Of a stretch of 64,000 bases of DNA, positions 33,180 through 41,460 are shown piece by piece. The stretch's first letter is position 1; the number at the start of each line of letters is the position of its first letter. The position numbers and the translations under genes are program-made. The notes under the pieces are model-generated. The model was not told the origin of the DNA. It did not search any database and was given only the letters and a program-made list of their open reading frames with translations. Source of the DNA: Clostridium sp. AN503. GTDB lineage: Bacteria > Bacillota > Clostridia > Lachnospirales > Lachnospiraceae. Location: the NCBI RefSeq assembly GCF_040719375.1, contig NZ_JBFDTP010000002.1:558001-622000 (forward strand). Direction: 5' to 3'.

Positions 33180-35435
33180 ATGAATCTATCTGAAAAGATT
33201 GCTGCAGCATGTGGGAAGCCGATTGCACAGAGCTCGGAGCGGGAGCTTTACGAGGCGCTTCTGACTTTGGTGCAGGAGGAGGCAGCGAAGCGTGAGACGA
33301 ACGATGGGAAAAAGAAGGTTTACTATATTTCGGCGGAGTTTTTGATCGGAAAGCTTCTGTCCAACAACTTGATCAACCTGGGCTGGTATGATGAAGTGCG
33401 CCGGGTCCTTGCGGAAAATGGAAAGGACCTCTGCAAGGTAGAGGAAGTGGAGCCGGAGCCGTCCCTGGGAAATGGCGGCCTGGGCCGTCTGGCTGCCTGT
33501 TTCCTGGACTCTATGGCAAGCCTGGGCTTAAATGGCGACGGGATCGGCCTGAACTATCATTTCGGGCTGTTCAAGCAGGGATTTTCAAAGGAGCTTCAGC
33601 AGGAGACGCCCAATCCATGGATCGAGCCGAAGAGCTGGCTGATAAAACGGGAAGTCAGCTATCCCGTATCCTTTGGCGGTCTGACTGTGCATTCCAGGCT
33701 CTACGACATTGCGGTGACCGGATACCAGAACCGGACCAATCTGCTGCATCTGTTTGACATTGAGAGCATAGACGAGACCATGGTCAAGGATGGGATCAGC
33801 TTTGACAAGACGGAGATCGCCAGGAACCTGACCCTGTTCCTGTATCCGGATGACAGCGACGAGGCGGGGCGGAAGCTGCGCATCTATCAGCAGTATTTTA
33901 TGGTCAGCAACGGCGCGCGGTATATCCTGGATGAGTGCGTGAAAAAAGGCTGCACTCTCCATGACCTGCCGGATTACGCGGTGATCCAGATCAACGACAC
34001 CCATCCGTCCATGGTCATCCCGGAGCTGATCCGGCTTTTGACCGAGCGGGGGATCGACTTTGATGAAGCTGTGGAGATCGTTAAAAAGACCTGCGCTTAC
34101 ACCAACCATACGATCCTGGCGGAGGCCCTGGAGAAATGGCCCATCGCCTATTTAAAAGAGGTGGTGCCGCAGCTTGTGCCGATCATCGAGATCCTGGACG
34201 ACCGCATCCGCAGGAAATTTGCCGACGGGGAAGTGGCGGTCATCGACTCCAATGACCTGGTGCACATGGCCCACATGGATATCCATTACGGCTTCAGCGT
34301 CAACGGCGTGGCTTACCTGCATACAGAGATCTTGAAAAAGAGCGAACTGAAGAAATTTTACGATCTCTATCCGGAGAAGTTCAACAACAAGACCAACGGC
34401 ATCACCTTCCGGCGCTGGCTTCTGCACTGCAACCATCCGCTGGCGGATTTCATTACGGAAAAGATTGGTAATGGTTACAAAAAAGATGCTTCACAGCTGA
34501 AGAAGCTGGAGGCGTTTGATGATAAAGTGACTCTTGAGCGGCTGCTTGCGATCAAGCAGCAGAACAAGACGGCGCTTAAGCAGTATCTGAAAGAGTACCA
34601 GGGGGTCGATATTGATGAGACTTCCATCTATGATATCCAGGTGAAGCGGCTGCATGAGTACAAGCGGCAGCAGATGAATGCCCTGTATGTGATCCACAAA
34701 TATCTGGAGATCAAGAGCGGTAAGGCGCCGACCACGCCGATCACGGTGATCTTCGGCGCGAAGGCGGCCCCGGCTTATGTGATTGCCAAGGACATTATCC
34801 ATCTGATCCTTTGCCTGCAGAAGCTGGTGAACAGTGATCCGGAGGTAAGCCCTTATTTAAAAGTGGTTATGGTGGAGAACTACAACGTGACCATGGCGGA
34901 GAAGCTGATCCCGGCCTGCGATATTTCCGAGCAGATATCCCTGGCCTCCAAGGAAGCCAGCGGCACCGGCAACATGAAGTTTATGTTAAACGGCGCGGTG
35001 ACCTTAGGTACCATGGACGGCGCTAATGTGGAGATTGCCCAGCTGGTGGGCGAGGATAATATCTACATCTTCGGCGAGTCCAGCGAGACCGTTATCGAGC
35101 ATTATGAAAAGGCCGATTATGTGTCCAAAGAGTACTATGAGGAAGACGAGGACATCAAGGCGGCGGTGGACTTCATCGTGGGCGATGAGCTGCTCTCAAT
35201 CGGCCAGGAGGAGAATCTGGAGCGGCTTTACAAGGAACTGCTTAACAAGGACTGGTTCATGACCCTGCTTGATTTTAAGAGCTATGTGAAGGCCAGGGAG
35301 CAGGCGTACAAGGACTACGAGGACCGGGAAGCCTGGGCGAAAAAGATGCTTGTGAATATCAGCCAGGCGGGCTTTTTCTCCTCCGACCGGACGATTGCCG
35401 AGTATAACCGGGATATCTGGAAGCTGGAGAAGTAG
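33180..35435 (+). CDS. glgP: Glycogen/alpha-glucan phosphorylase
   Basis: A 751-residue GT35 enzyme that releases glucose-1-phosphate from glycogen or maltodextrin. The signatures are EPSLGNGGLGRLAACFLDS, and the PLP-binding EASGTGNMKFMLNGAVTLG with Lys near residue 599, plus IQINDTHPSM. The ATG at 33180 is fixed by AAAAGGAG 7 nt upstream; the frame is open for 37 residues before it but that part overlaps the promoter. The length is typical of clostridial phosphorylases, shorter than the 815 residues of E. coli GlgP. It is monocistronic, with no other glycogen gene in the window. Confidence 0.95.
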   Translation: MNLSEKIAAACGKPIAQSSERELYEALLTLVQEEAAKRETNDGKKKVYYISAEFLIGKLLSNNLINLGWYDEVRRVLAENGKDLCKVEEVEPEPSLGNGGLGRLAACFLDSMASLGLNGDGIGLNYHFGLFKQGFSKELQQETPNPWIEPKSWLIKREVSYPVSFGGLTVHSRLYDIAVTGYQNRTNLLHLFDIESIDETMVKDGISFDKTEIARNLTLFLYPDDSDEAGRKLRIYQQYFMVSNGARYILDECVKKGCTLHDLPDYAVIQINDTHPSMVIPELIRLLTERGIDFDEAVEIVKKTCAYTNHTILAEALEKWPIAYLKEVVPQLVPIIEILDDRIRRKFADGEVAVIDSNDLVHMAHMDIHYGFSVNGVAYLHTEILKKSELKKFYDLYPEKFNNKTNGITFRRWLLHCNHPLADFITEKIGNGYKKDASQLKKLEAFDDKVTLERLLAIKQQNKTALKQYLKEYQGVDIDETSIYDIQVKRLHEYKRQQMNALYVIHKYLEIKSGKAPTTPITVIFGAKAAPAYVIAKDIIHLILCLQKLVNSDPEVSPYLKVVMVENYNVTMAEKLIPACDISEQISLASKEASGTGNMKFMLNGAVTLGTMDGANVEIAQLVGEDNIYIFGESSETVIEHYEKADYVSKEYYEEDEDIKAAVDFIVGDELLSIGQEENLERLYKELLNKDWFMTLLDFKSYVKAREQAYKDYEDREAWAKKMLVNISQAGFFSSDRTIAEYNRDIWKLEK

Positions 35436-35579
35436 GGGAAGAGAATTGCTGTTTCGGTATGCAGGACAGCAAAGAGAAAAGAACGGCGGGGCCGGCATTT
35501 GTCATAAGGACGAGCCGGCTCCTTTGCCGTCGCTGCTGCAAAAGCTATTGCAAAGGCGGAAATTCAAGATAAAATCCGA

Positions 35580-35608
35580 TTGACAAATACCGGCAATGAA
35601 GCTATACT
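35580..35608 (+). promoter_or_regulatory. Upstream promoter of the Rpn-like nuclease gene
   Basis: A perfect TTGACA (35580-35585), a 17-bp spacer and TATACT (35603-35608), about 150 bp before the start codon. Confidence 0.6.
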
Positions 35609-35715
35609 CAGTTCATAATCTTCGCCGGAGGTTCACTCCGACAGGGTTCTTTATTCATTAGTGTTATTCATTTGTGGTCTCCACAAAGAAAATCCGGGTA
35701 TTAAGTTTTACTCAG

Positions 35716-35744
35716 TTTACTTATAGTTCTGATTATCGTATAAT
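35716..35744 (+). promoter_or_regulatory. Proximal promoter of the Rpn-like nuclease gene
   Basis: TTTACT (35716-35721), a 17-bp spacer and TATAAT (35739-35744). The -10 box ends only 13 nt before the ATG, so a transcript from here would have a leader of a few bases and little or no ribosome site. Confidence 0.5.
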
Positions 35745-35757
35745 AAGGGGGAGAAGG

Positions 35758-36771
35758 ATGGGAAAACAGACATCCATTGCTGACAACATCGATGTAACGG
35801 AGATGCATGCCAGATATGATGAGGCCTGTAAGACATTGCTCAGTAATAAGGAGATATTAGCCTGGATTTTAAGATCCACGGTGAAAGAATATGCGCAGTG
35901 CAGCGTCAGGGATATTGCCGGGAAGTATATAGAAGGAATGCCCCAGGTATCGAAGATCCTGGTGAATCCCGGTGAGAGCAATGCAAAGATTTCAGGGATG
36001 AATAATGAGGACACCGTTCATGGGGAGGGAAAGATTACCTATGATATCCGGTTCCACAGCTTTTACCCGCGGGGAAGGCGCCGTATCAAGATTTTTATAA
36101 ATGTAGAGGCGCAGAAGGATTTTTATCCCGGCTATGCGATTTCCAAGAGAGGTCTGTTCTATTGCTGCCGGATGATTTCCGCCCAGTACAATACGGAATT
36201 TAAAGAGCCGCATTACGACGAGATTAAGAAAGTTTATTCCATCTGGATCTGTTTAAATCCAGCCAGGAAAGCGCGGAATACCATCACCCAGTATTATGTG
36301 TCAAGGAAGGACCTGGTGGGTGAGACGGAAGATATACCGGAAAATTATGATGTCATGTCGGTTATTATGATCTGCCTCGGCACAGAAGACGAGGCGAACT
36401 ATGACGGCATCATTAAGCTTTTGAGCGTGCTTCTGTCCGACGAGAAGTCGGCGGAAACGAAAAAACAGATATTGGAACAGGAGTTTCAGATACCGATGAG
36501 CAGCAAGTTAGAGAAGGAGGTGCGTGTCGTGTGCAATCTAAGTGAGGGAGTTGCTGAGCGGGCAGAGAAGCGAGGTTTGGAGCAGGGCTTGGAGCAGGGC
36601 TTGGAGCAGGGCCTCGAGCAGGGGATACAGGCTTTTATCCTTGATCATCTGGAGGATCATGTTGAGAAGACGCGGATCCTGGAGAAGCTGGAAAAGCGGT
36701 TTTCTTTATCCAGAGAAAAGGCTGAGGGGTATTTTGACCGGTTCGCGGAGGATGAGCGGGATCAGGAATAG
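35758..36771 (+). CDS. Rpn/PD-(D/E)XK nuclease-family protein
   Basis: A 337-residue protein of the Rpn-like/PD-(D/E)XK transposase-related nuclease group. Candidate nuclease-core elements are DIRFHSFYP and KIFINVEAQKDFYPGYAISKR, giving the D..ExQ pattern expected for this fold; the repeat-rich C-terminus is also typical. Four tandem copies of a 12-bp unit encode GLEQ (36574-36621), followed by a helical tail. The start ATG 35758 is preceded by GGGGGAGAAGG. Rpn proteins promote RecA-independent recombination and some act as antiphage toxins; which applies here is unknown. Confidence 0.75.
   Translation: MGKQTSIADNIDVTEMHARYDEACKTLLSNKEILAWILRSTVKEYAQCSVRDIAGKYIEGMPQVSKILVNPGESNAKISGMNNEDTVHGEGKITYDIRFHSFYPRGRRRIKIFINVEAQKDFYPGYAISKRGLFYCCRMISAQYNTEFKEPHYDEIKKVYSIWICLNPARKARNTITQYYVSRKDLVGETEDIPENYDVMSVIMICLGTEDEANYDGIIKLLSVLLSDEKSAETKKQILEQEFQIPMSSKLEKEVRVVCNLSEGVAERAEKRGLEQGLEQGLEQGLEQGIQAFILDHLEDHVEKTRILEKLEKRFSLSREKAEGYFDRFAEDERDQE
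36574..36621 (+). repeat. Four tandem 12-bp repeats coding GLEQ
   Basis: GGYTTGGAGCAG is repeated four times within the Rpn-like gene; the last copy has CTC for TTG. Since the unit is a multiple of three, copy changes would alter linker length without shifting the frame. Confidence 0.85.
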
Positions 36772-36795
36772 ACAGGGATATTTACTATTAATTAT

Positions 36796-36850
36796 AAAAG
36801 ATCTTGTGCCGAGTGTGAAAACCCGGCACGGGATCTTTTTAGATATAATG
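36796..36850 (+). terminator. Terminator after the Rpn-like gene
   Basis: AAAAGATC..GTGCCG pairs with CGGCAC..GATCTTTT across a 22-nt loop; the T run is part of the 3' arm. It lies between convergent genes and could serve both strands. Confidence 0.75.
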
Positions 36851-36884
36851 ATCCGGCAAGTCCCTGCCAGCCGGGAAACGCATC

Positions 36885-38336
36885 TTATCCGGCGGAAGAT
36901 GCTTTAAAGTTCTCCGGCTCTTCCACGACGCAGTCGAACCGGTATGCGGAAAATACCAGGCCCAAAAGCAGCATATTAAAGAGGATGCTTAATCGCCCTT
37001 CGGAGACCAGCGGCAGGTTGGGAAACCTGGAAAACTGATAACCGAAATTGCCGAGCACGTAGAATATGGCTTGCCAGAGCAGGCACAGGCCGCAGCTAAA
37101 GGCAACGGAGGATGCCAGTTTTCCGTGGATCTTTCTGATACAGGAAAATAAAAGCCAGTAAAACAGCAGGAGTCCCCCTACCATCGCCAGTCCCGGCAGC
37201 CAGCCGAACAGGAAAATGCACACGGCGATCAGGTAGTTGTTGTGATAGTGCTGAGGGAGGATATTCCACAGGGTTATATTCGTTTCATCATAAAACTGAA
37301 AAAAATCGTAACGCCAGAGGTTGGAATCTTTCTTAGTGAAATACCAGGAGCCGCGTCCATAATCAAGCATTTCCTCCGGTGTCAGTTCGAGGCCATGGGT
37401 CAGAGGCGTCCGTTCCAGCAGCTCCTGGATCAGAACCCCATTGTAGGCATCGTCCCAGGTGTCCTGGATTGCGGACTGGGGCGTGAGAAATGCCTGGATA
37501 TCGTATCTGCCGGACGGGAAAGCCCAGATCGAGCTGCCCAGAACCGTTAAGCAGATCAGGGAGCCACCGTAGAGCCACAGCTTTCTCCCAGGAAGGATCC
37601 CTCTGTAGATCATAAAGCAGACGGTGCCAAATGCTGTCAGGAGCAGGATGGCGGTGGCGGTATTGTTAGCAAAATACATGCTCCGGGTCAGGACGACCCA
37701 ACCGATTATGAAACATATGACAGTCAGCAATGCCAGTTTTAAATGATGGCTGTTCCTGTAGATGGATATAGCAACTACAGGCCCCAGACTCAGGGTGGCA
37801 AAGTAGGCCAGTCCGGTCAGACTGAAAACAGCCGGGGGAATGTTCCTGCCAATTGACAGATACAGGGATAAGACGATCAGGGTCAGGTACAAAAGCGCGG
37901 TAAGCGCCGCCAGCTTTTTCCAGTGACGGACAAACAGCGGAAAACCGGCTAGGCTGGTAAAGAGTAACAGGGCCATGCCCGGCAGGTAGTAAAGATACCC
38001 GTTGGCGTTCTGTTCCGGCGACCACTGCATATAGGCAGCAGCGGCAAACCCGGTCAGGAGCAGCAGGAGGTAGGCCACTGCCAGCGCCGGAGCCTTCCGA
38101 AGCTGATGGGCCGCGTTTAACTCTGTTCCGATCATAACGGCGTCTCCCATATCATCAAGGGCCTTCCGCTCCGCGTCATGATGTAAAATCCCACACTCCT
38201 CGTAATCCTGGATCCGATCTTCTAAATGGTCCTCTAACTCCTGACGGATGGAGGGGCGCAGCGGTTTGTAGGAAATCTGTTCTGTCACCTGGTCCAGAAA
38301 ATGTGACATATTGTTTTCGTCTAAATGCTTATCCAA
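36885..38336 (-). CDS. HAAS-domain/SEDS (FtsW-RodA-SpoVE-like) fusion membrane protein
   Basis: A protein of about 483 residues. The first 80 or so (FLDQVTEQISYKP through DDMGDAVMIG) match the HAAS/DUF1700 permease-prefix domain usually paired with PadR regulators. Ten or so hydrophobic segments follow. The last third resembles the C-terminal half of SEDS glycosyltransferases: a large extracellular loop, then YHNNYLIAVCIFLFGWLPG and a GNFG..SRFPNLPLVSEG segment that parallels the NIG..LLPxTGxPLPFLSYGG of RodA. At the site of the catalytic Asp (HTDFIFA in RodA) this protein has HNNYLIA, so polymerase activity may be lost. The best start is TTG 38336, 8 nt after GGGAGG, overlapping the padR stop; ATG 38309 is possible. 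Confidence 0.7.
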   Translation of the reverse strand: MDKHLDENNMSHFLDQVTEQISYKPLRPSIRQELEDHLEDRIQDYEECGILHHDAERKALDDMGDAVMIGTELNAAHQLRKAPALAVAYLLLLLTGFAAAAYMQWSPEQNANGYLYYLPGMALLLFTSLAGFPLFVRHWKKLAALTALLYLTLIVLSLYLSIGRNIPPAVFSLTGLAYFATLSLGPVVAISIYRNSHHLKLALLTVICFIIGWVVLTRSMYFANNTATAILLLTAFGTVCFMIYRGILPGRKLWLYGGSLICLTVLGSSIWAFPSGRYDIQAFLTPQSAIQDTWDDAYNGVLIQELLERTPLTHGLELTPEEMLDYGRGSWYFTKKDSNLWRYDFFQFYDETNITLWNILPQHYHNNYLIAVCIFLFGWLPGLAMVGGLLLFYWLLFSCIRKIHGKLASSVAFSCGLCLLWQAIFYVLGNFGYQFSRFPNLPLVSEGRLSILFNMLLLGLVFSAYRFDCVVEEPENFKASSAG

Positions 38337-38661
38337 ACAACACACCTCCCAACACCTGGTTGACTGCGGATTGATACACGTCCCACTCTTCGGATTTTTC
38401 CGCCAACAGCTTTTTCCCGTTTGCAGTGATCGAATAATACTTGCGGATGCGCCCGCTTTCAGCGGCCTTCTGGAAACAGGTCACCGCACCCTGCTGTTCT
38501 AAGGTGTGAAGGATCGGATAGAGCGTGCCCTCTTTAAGCCGGAATACATTTTGACTTCTCTGTTCCAGCTCTCTAATGATCTGATAGCCGTACATGGGTT
38601 CCTGTTCCAGAAGCTTCAGCACCAGCATGGATGTGCCAAGCGCCATATAACGTTTGTCCAT
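38329..38661 (-). CDS. PadR-family transcriptional regulator
   Basis: A 110-residue winged-helix repressor. PMYGYQIIRELEQRS and LKEGTLYPILHTLEQQGAV are the PadR hallmark segments. The ATG at 38661 has AAGGAGG 7 nt upstream; an open stretch of 36 more residues runs back into the promoter and is not translated in this model. It overlaps the start of the HAAS-SEDS gene, which it probably controls together with itself. PadR proteins paired with HAAS membrane proteins often respond to envelope stress or antimicrobials. Confidence 0.93.
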   Translation of the reverse strand: MDKRYMALGTSMLVLKLLEQEPMYGYQIIRELEQRSQNVFRLKEGTLYPILHTLEQQGAVTCFQKAAESGRIRKYYSITANGKKLLAEKSEEWDVYQSAVNQVLGGVLFG

Positions 38662-38716
38662 AAAAGACCCTCCTTTTTGATTGTCGATTGATCTATCATC
38701 ATACAGGATTTCTATA

Positions 38717-38769
38717 CATAGATAATCAAGGTATGTGATTATTATACTTAGATTATCTATGCATGTCAA
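38717..38769 (-). promoter_or_regulatory. padR promoter framed by an inverted repeat operator
   Basis: On the minus strand TTGACA (38764-38769), a 17-bp spacer and TATAAT (38741-38746) form a near-perfect promoter. Perfect 11-bp inverted repeats, CATAGATAATC (38717-38727) and GATTATCTATG (38751-38761), lie 23 bp apart: one in the spacer, one just after the start point. This layout fits autorepression by PadR. Confidence 0.8.
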
Positions 38770-38910
38770 GAATTATGTCAATATTGGCATTTTATTGTAT
38801 TTTCTATTGCTCTTCTATTGCAGGACTTATATTGCTTATACGCAGTACAAGGGCAGGATGGACGGAATGGGATGGTTATGGTAGAATGGGGGAATAAGGG
38901 GGGAAATGGA

Positions 38911-39804
38911 ATGGATAAGAAAATCAGCATACAGTTTACGACGCTTACATTTCTCATTGCCTATAGTGTGGCAGGTATCCTGGTTATTGCAGGGAAGTTT
39001 GGCTATTCAGTTTTCGGTTGGGTCAGTACATTTCAACAGTTCCTTATAAATGTCCCTTTTTCCATTTATATTTTATTACCTGCGATTGCTTCATATTTTG
39101 TTTTGAAGAAGAATAGCAGGGTAACAGGTATGAAAGAATGGCTCAAAACCGTTTTTTATGTAAAAAACAATGTCTCTGTTTACCTGATCGTAACAGCAGG
39201 CCTTGCGCTGTATTTTGGTATGCATATGGCTGTATCTGATCGCGCGGAGATGACGCTTCCATTTTATACGTTCTTTCTCTTTCTGCCGGGAGGGCTGATG
39301 ATCGGCGGTATGGAGGAAGCGGGATGGATGTATGTGCTGCAGCCAGAGCTGGACAAAAAATATGGTTTTGTTTTAGCATCTTTGTTTGCTGGAGTAATCT
39401 GGATCTTTTGGCACATACCTCTTTTCTTTATCCCCGGAACAGGTCATTATGAGGGATCCATTCATTTTTGGATGTTTCAGGTCCAGGTAATGGCAATCAG
39501 CTTTTTCAGAGGGGCAGTCTACAAAATATCAGGAAAAGGCTATGTGTTTGTATTTGTGCTTTTTCATACTATGTTCAATGCAATGGCTCCCATATTCAGC
39601 ACAGCGACTATGACCTGGGCGGGAACGGCTGCGGCCAATGCTGCATTGATCCTTCTTTCAGTGGCTGCCGTTTTGGTCTATCCTTTATCGCGCACAGTTC
39701 GCCTGCCAGGTAAGGGCCTGCGTTGTGGGATGCATTCAGGGTATGACAAAAAGGGCGGGGAAATGAAGCGAACCCCAAAAGCAAAAAAGAATTTTCCAGA
39801 ATAA
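38911..39804 (+). CDS. CPBP-family intramembrane metalloprotease
   Basis: A 297-residue membrane protein with seven or eight hydrophobic segments. The three CPBP (CAAX protease/bacteriocin-processing) motifs are present: GMEEAGWMYVLQPEL near residue 135, FWHIPLFF near 170 and FHTMFNAMAP near 215. In motif 1 the usual Arg of EExxxR is replaced by Met, which may reduce activity or mark a subfamily. AAGGGGGG lies 7 nt before the ATG at 38911. The basic C-terminal tail is about 35 residues. It is transcribed away from padR; roles range from bacteriocin immunity to prenyl-protein processing. Confidence 0.85.
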   Translation: MDKKISIQFTTLTFLIAYSVAGILVIAGKFGYSVFGWVSTFQQFLINVPFSIYILLPAIASYFVLKKNSRVTGMKEWLKTVFYVKNNVSVYLIVTAGLALYFGMHMAVSDRAEMTLPFYTFFLFLPGGLMIGGMEEAGWMYVLQPELDKKYGFVLASLFAGVIWIFWHIPLFFIPGTGHYEGSIHFWMFQVQVMAISFFRGAVYKISGKGYVFVFVLFHTMFNAMAPIFSTATMTWAGTAAANAALILLSVAAVLVYPLSRTVRLPGKGLRCGMHSGYDKKGGEMKRTPKAKKNFPE

Positions 39805-39869
39805 CCATAAATCTGCCTTGCAGAAACGTATCGTTAATACAAGGCTGAACAGACAGAGAGGATAAGAGT

Positions 39870-40394
39870 ATGAATGACCGGCAGTTTGAGGACAACATCG
39901 GCCGGATCTGCAGAAACGACAGGGAGGGGCTTAAGAACATCTATGAAGATTACTGCCCCCTGATCTATTCTGTAGTTCTGGAGCTTGTGCAAAACCGGGA
40001 GGATGCGGAGGATGTGGCTTCGGAGTTTTTCATCCGGCTGTGGGATATCGCACCCGGTTACCGTCCCGGAAACGGGCACCGGGCATGGCTTTTGACCATA
40101 GCCCGGAACATGGCTATTGATCATCTGCGAAAGCGCAGGAAAGAGGACCTGACTGCGGAAATTCCGGATTATCTGCAGGCGGGCGAGGACTTCCCGGAGG
40201 ACCGTCTCTGTCATAAGCTCAGCCTTGAGCAGGCATTAAAGACACTGAAGGAGGAAGAAAGGGAAATTGTCAATCTAAAGATCATGGGCGAGCTGACGTT
40301 CAAAGAGATCGCAGGTCTTTTGAAAAAGCCGCAGGGCACCGTAGCCTGGTGTTACCGGACGGCGATCCAGAAGTTAAAGGAGGTGCAGCTTTAA
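39870..40394 (+). CDS. ECF-type RNA polymerase sigma factor
   Basis: A 174-residue sigma-70 family factor. Region 2 (residues 14-85) includes YEDYCPLIYSVVLELVQN and EDVASEFFIRLWDIA, and region 4 (120-172) includes LKEEEREIVNLKIMGELTFK and the recognition helix GTVAWCYRTAIQKLKE. Its stop shares a base with the next start (TAATG), so it is coupled to the putative regulator protein that follows. It probably drives its own operon, though I could not identify an ECF-type -35/-10 pair with confidence. Confidence 0.92.
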   Translation: MNDRQFEDNIGRICRNDREGLKNIYEDYCPLIYSVVLELVQNREDAEDVASEFFIRLWDIAPGYRPGNGHRAWLLTIARNMAIDHLRKRRKEDLTAEIPDYLQAGEDFPEDRLCHKLSLEQALKTLKEEEREIVNLKIMGELTFKEIAGLLKKPQGTVAWCYRTAIQKLKEVQL

Positions 40395-41458
40395 TGGACG
40401 AGAAAATGTTAGAGCAGGAATATAAAAAATTAAAGCAGCAGGCTGCACCGGACCTTTGGAGCAGGATCGAGATGAATCTGGCAGAGCACCCGGAGCGGGA
40501 AGCGAAGGCAGTGCAGACGCAGGAAAAAGGGCAGACTGGATCAGCAGAGCCGATGACCGTGACAAAGGCGGCAGAACATGTGGAGTATGGAAGGCGGGGA
40601 AAGACCCTGCGGCGGATCCCGGCGTGGAGACCGGCTTACGGAGTGGCAGCGGCGGCAGCATTGGTGGTTGTGTCGGTTTTTGCCAATCGTCAGGCGGGCA
40701 ATAAAAGCATGGCACCCGAGATGATGATGCAGGAGACCATGGCAGCGGCAGAAGCTGCACCGATGCTCCCTGAGCAGGAAGAAGCAGGTGCAGCGGATGA
40801 GATAGCCGCCGGCGCAGGCAGCAAAGCATTTGCGGAGAATGGATTTTTTGCAGGCAGCGCAGACGGCGTGCTCTCCTATGCGGATCTGGAGCTGGCGGCA
40901 TACCAGCCTCTTACTGTACCGGATGAGGCCGTGACTGTGCCGGAGGACTCCTCGTATTTCTCGGAGGCGATCCTGGGTGATACCGGACTATTGTGCGGCG
41001 GCACAGTGACGGATGTGGACCTGGAGCGGGATGAGGCCGGAAGGGCAGTGAAGGTGGTCTATGAGATCAGCCTGGACCGGGTGTATTATTCGGAGGATTA
41101 TACCACCGGCATGGAGAACCTTACGGTAAAAAGCCCGATCGTAAAGACGCAGGGGGATGAGGCGTACATCCTGTACCAGCTCCAGAAGGGCGGCACTTAT
41201 CTGCTGCCGCTGGAGAATAAGGACGGCGTGTGGGAGCTTTTATACCCCTTTGCCCCGCAGATCCAGGTGACCGGGGATGGGGCTTATCTGTTCCATTCCG
41301 GCTATGCAAGCCTTGTAAGCAGCGAGGCGTCCGTGGTGATCGGCAGCCAGGAGGGCGAAAGCGATTATTACTATGACCGGATGCTTTTAAGAGATGATGA
41401 CAATTTCCTTTCCGACCTGATTTCACTTGTTGAGCGCGAGGCGCAAGGGAGGAAGTAA
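40394..41458 (+). CDS. Putative membrane anti-sigma factor
   Basis: A 354-residue protein with a cytoplasmic N-terminus of about 75 residues (EQEYKKLKQQAAPDLWSRIE), one membrane segment near residue 80-97 (YGVAAAAALVVVSVF) and a large outer part. It lacks a zinc-anti-sigma HxxxCxxC motif. Single-pass topology and coupling to the sigma gene point to an anti-sigma role, but this is inference. The outer domain (about 150-354) has no recognised fold to me. AAGGAGG lies 9 nt before the ATG. It is followed by the vWA lipoprotein after 2 nt. Confidence 0.65.
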   Translation: MDEKMLEQEYKKLKQQAAPDLWSRIEMNLAEHPEREAKAVQTQEKGQTGSAEPMTVTKAAEHVEYGRRGKTLRRIPAWRPAYGVAAAAALVVVSVFANRQAGNKSMAPEMMMQETMAAAEAAPMLPEQEEAGAADEIAAGAGSKAFAENGFFAGSADGVLSYADLELAAYQPLTVPDEAVTVPEDSSYFSEAILGDTGLLCGGTVTDVDLERDEAGRAVKVVYEISLDRVYYSEDYTTGMENLTVKSPIVKTQGDEAYILYQLQKGGTYLLPLENKDGVWELLYPFAPQIQVTGDGAYLFHSGYASLVSSEASVVIGSQEGESDYYYDRMLLRDDDNFLSDLISLVEREAQGRK

Positions 41459-41460
41459 TT

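Larger units (their letters stand above)
35436..35757. other. Intergenic region with two promoters
   Basis: No gene. After glgP there is GC-rich DNA with short inverted sequences (GAGCCGGCTC near 35513), then two promoter-like sites for the next gene and a small hairpin (CGGAG-loop-CTCCG) near 35625-35639. Confidence 0.5.
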
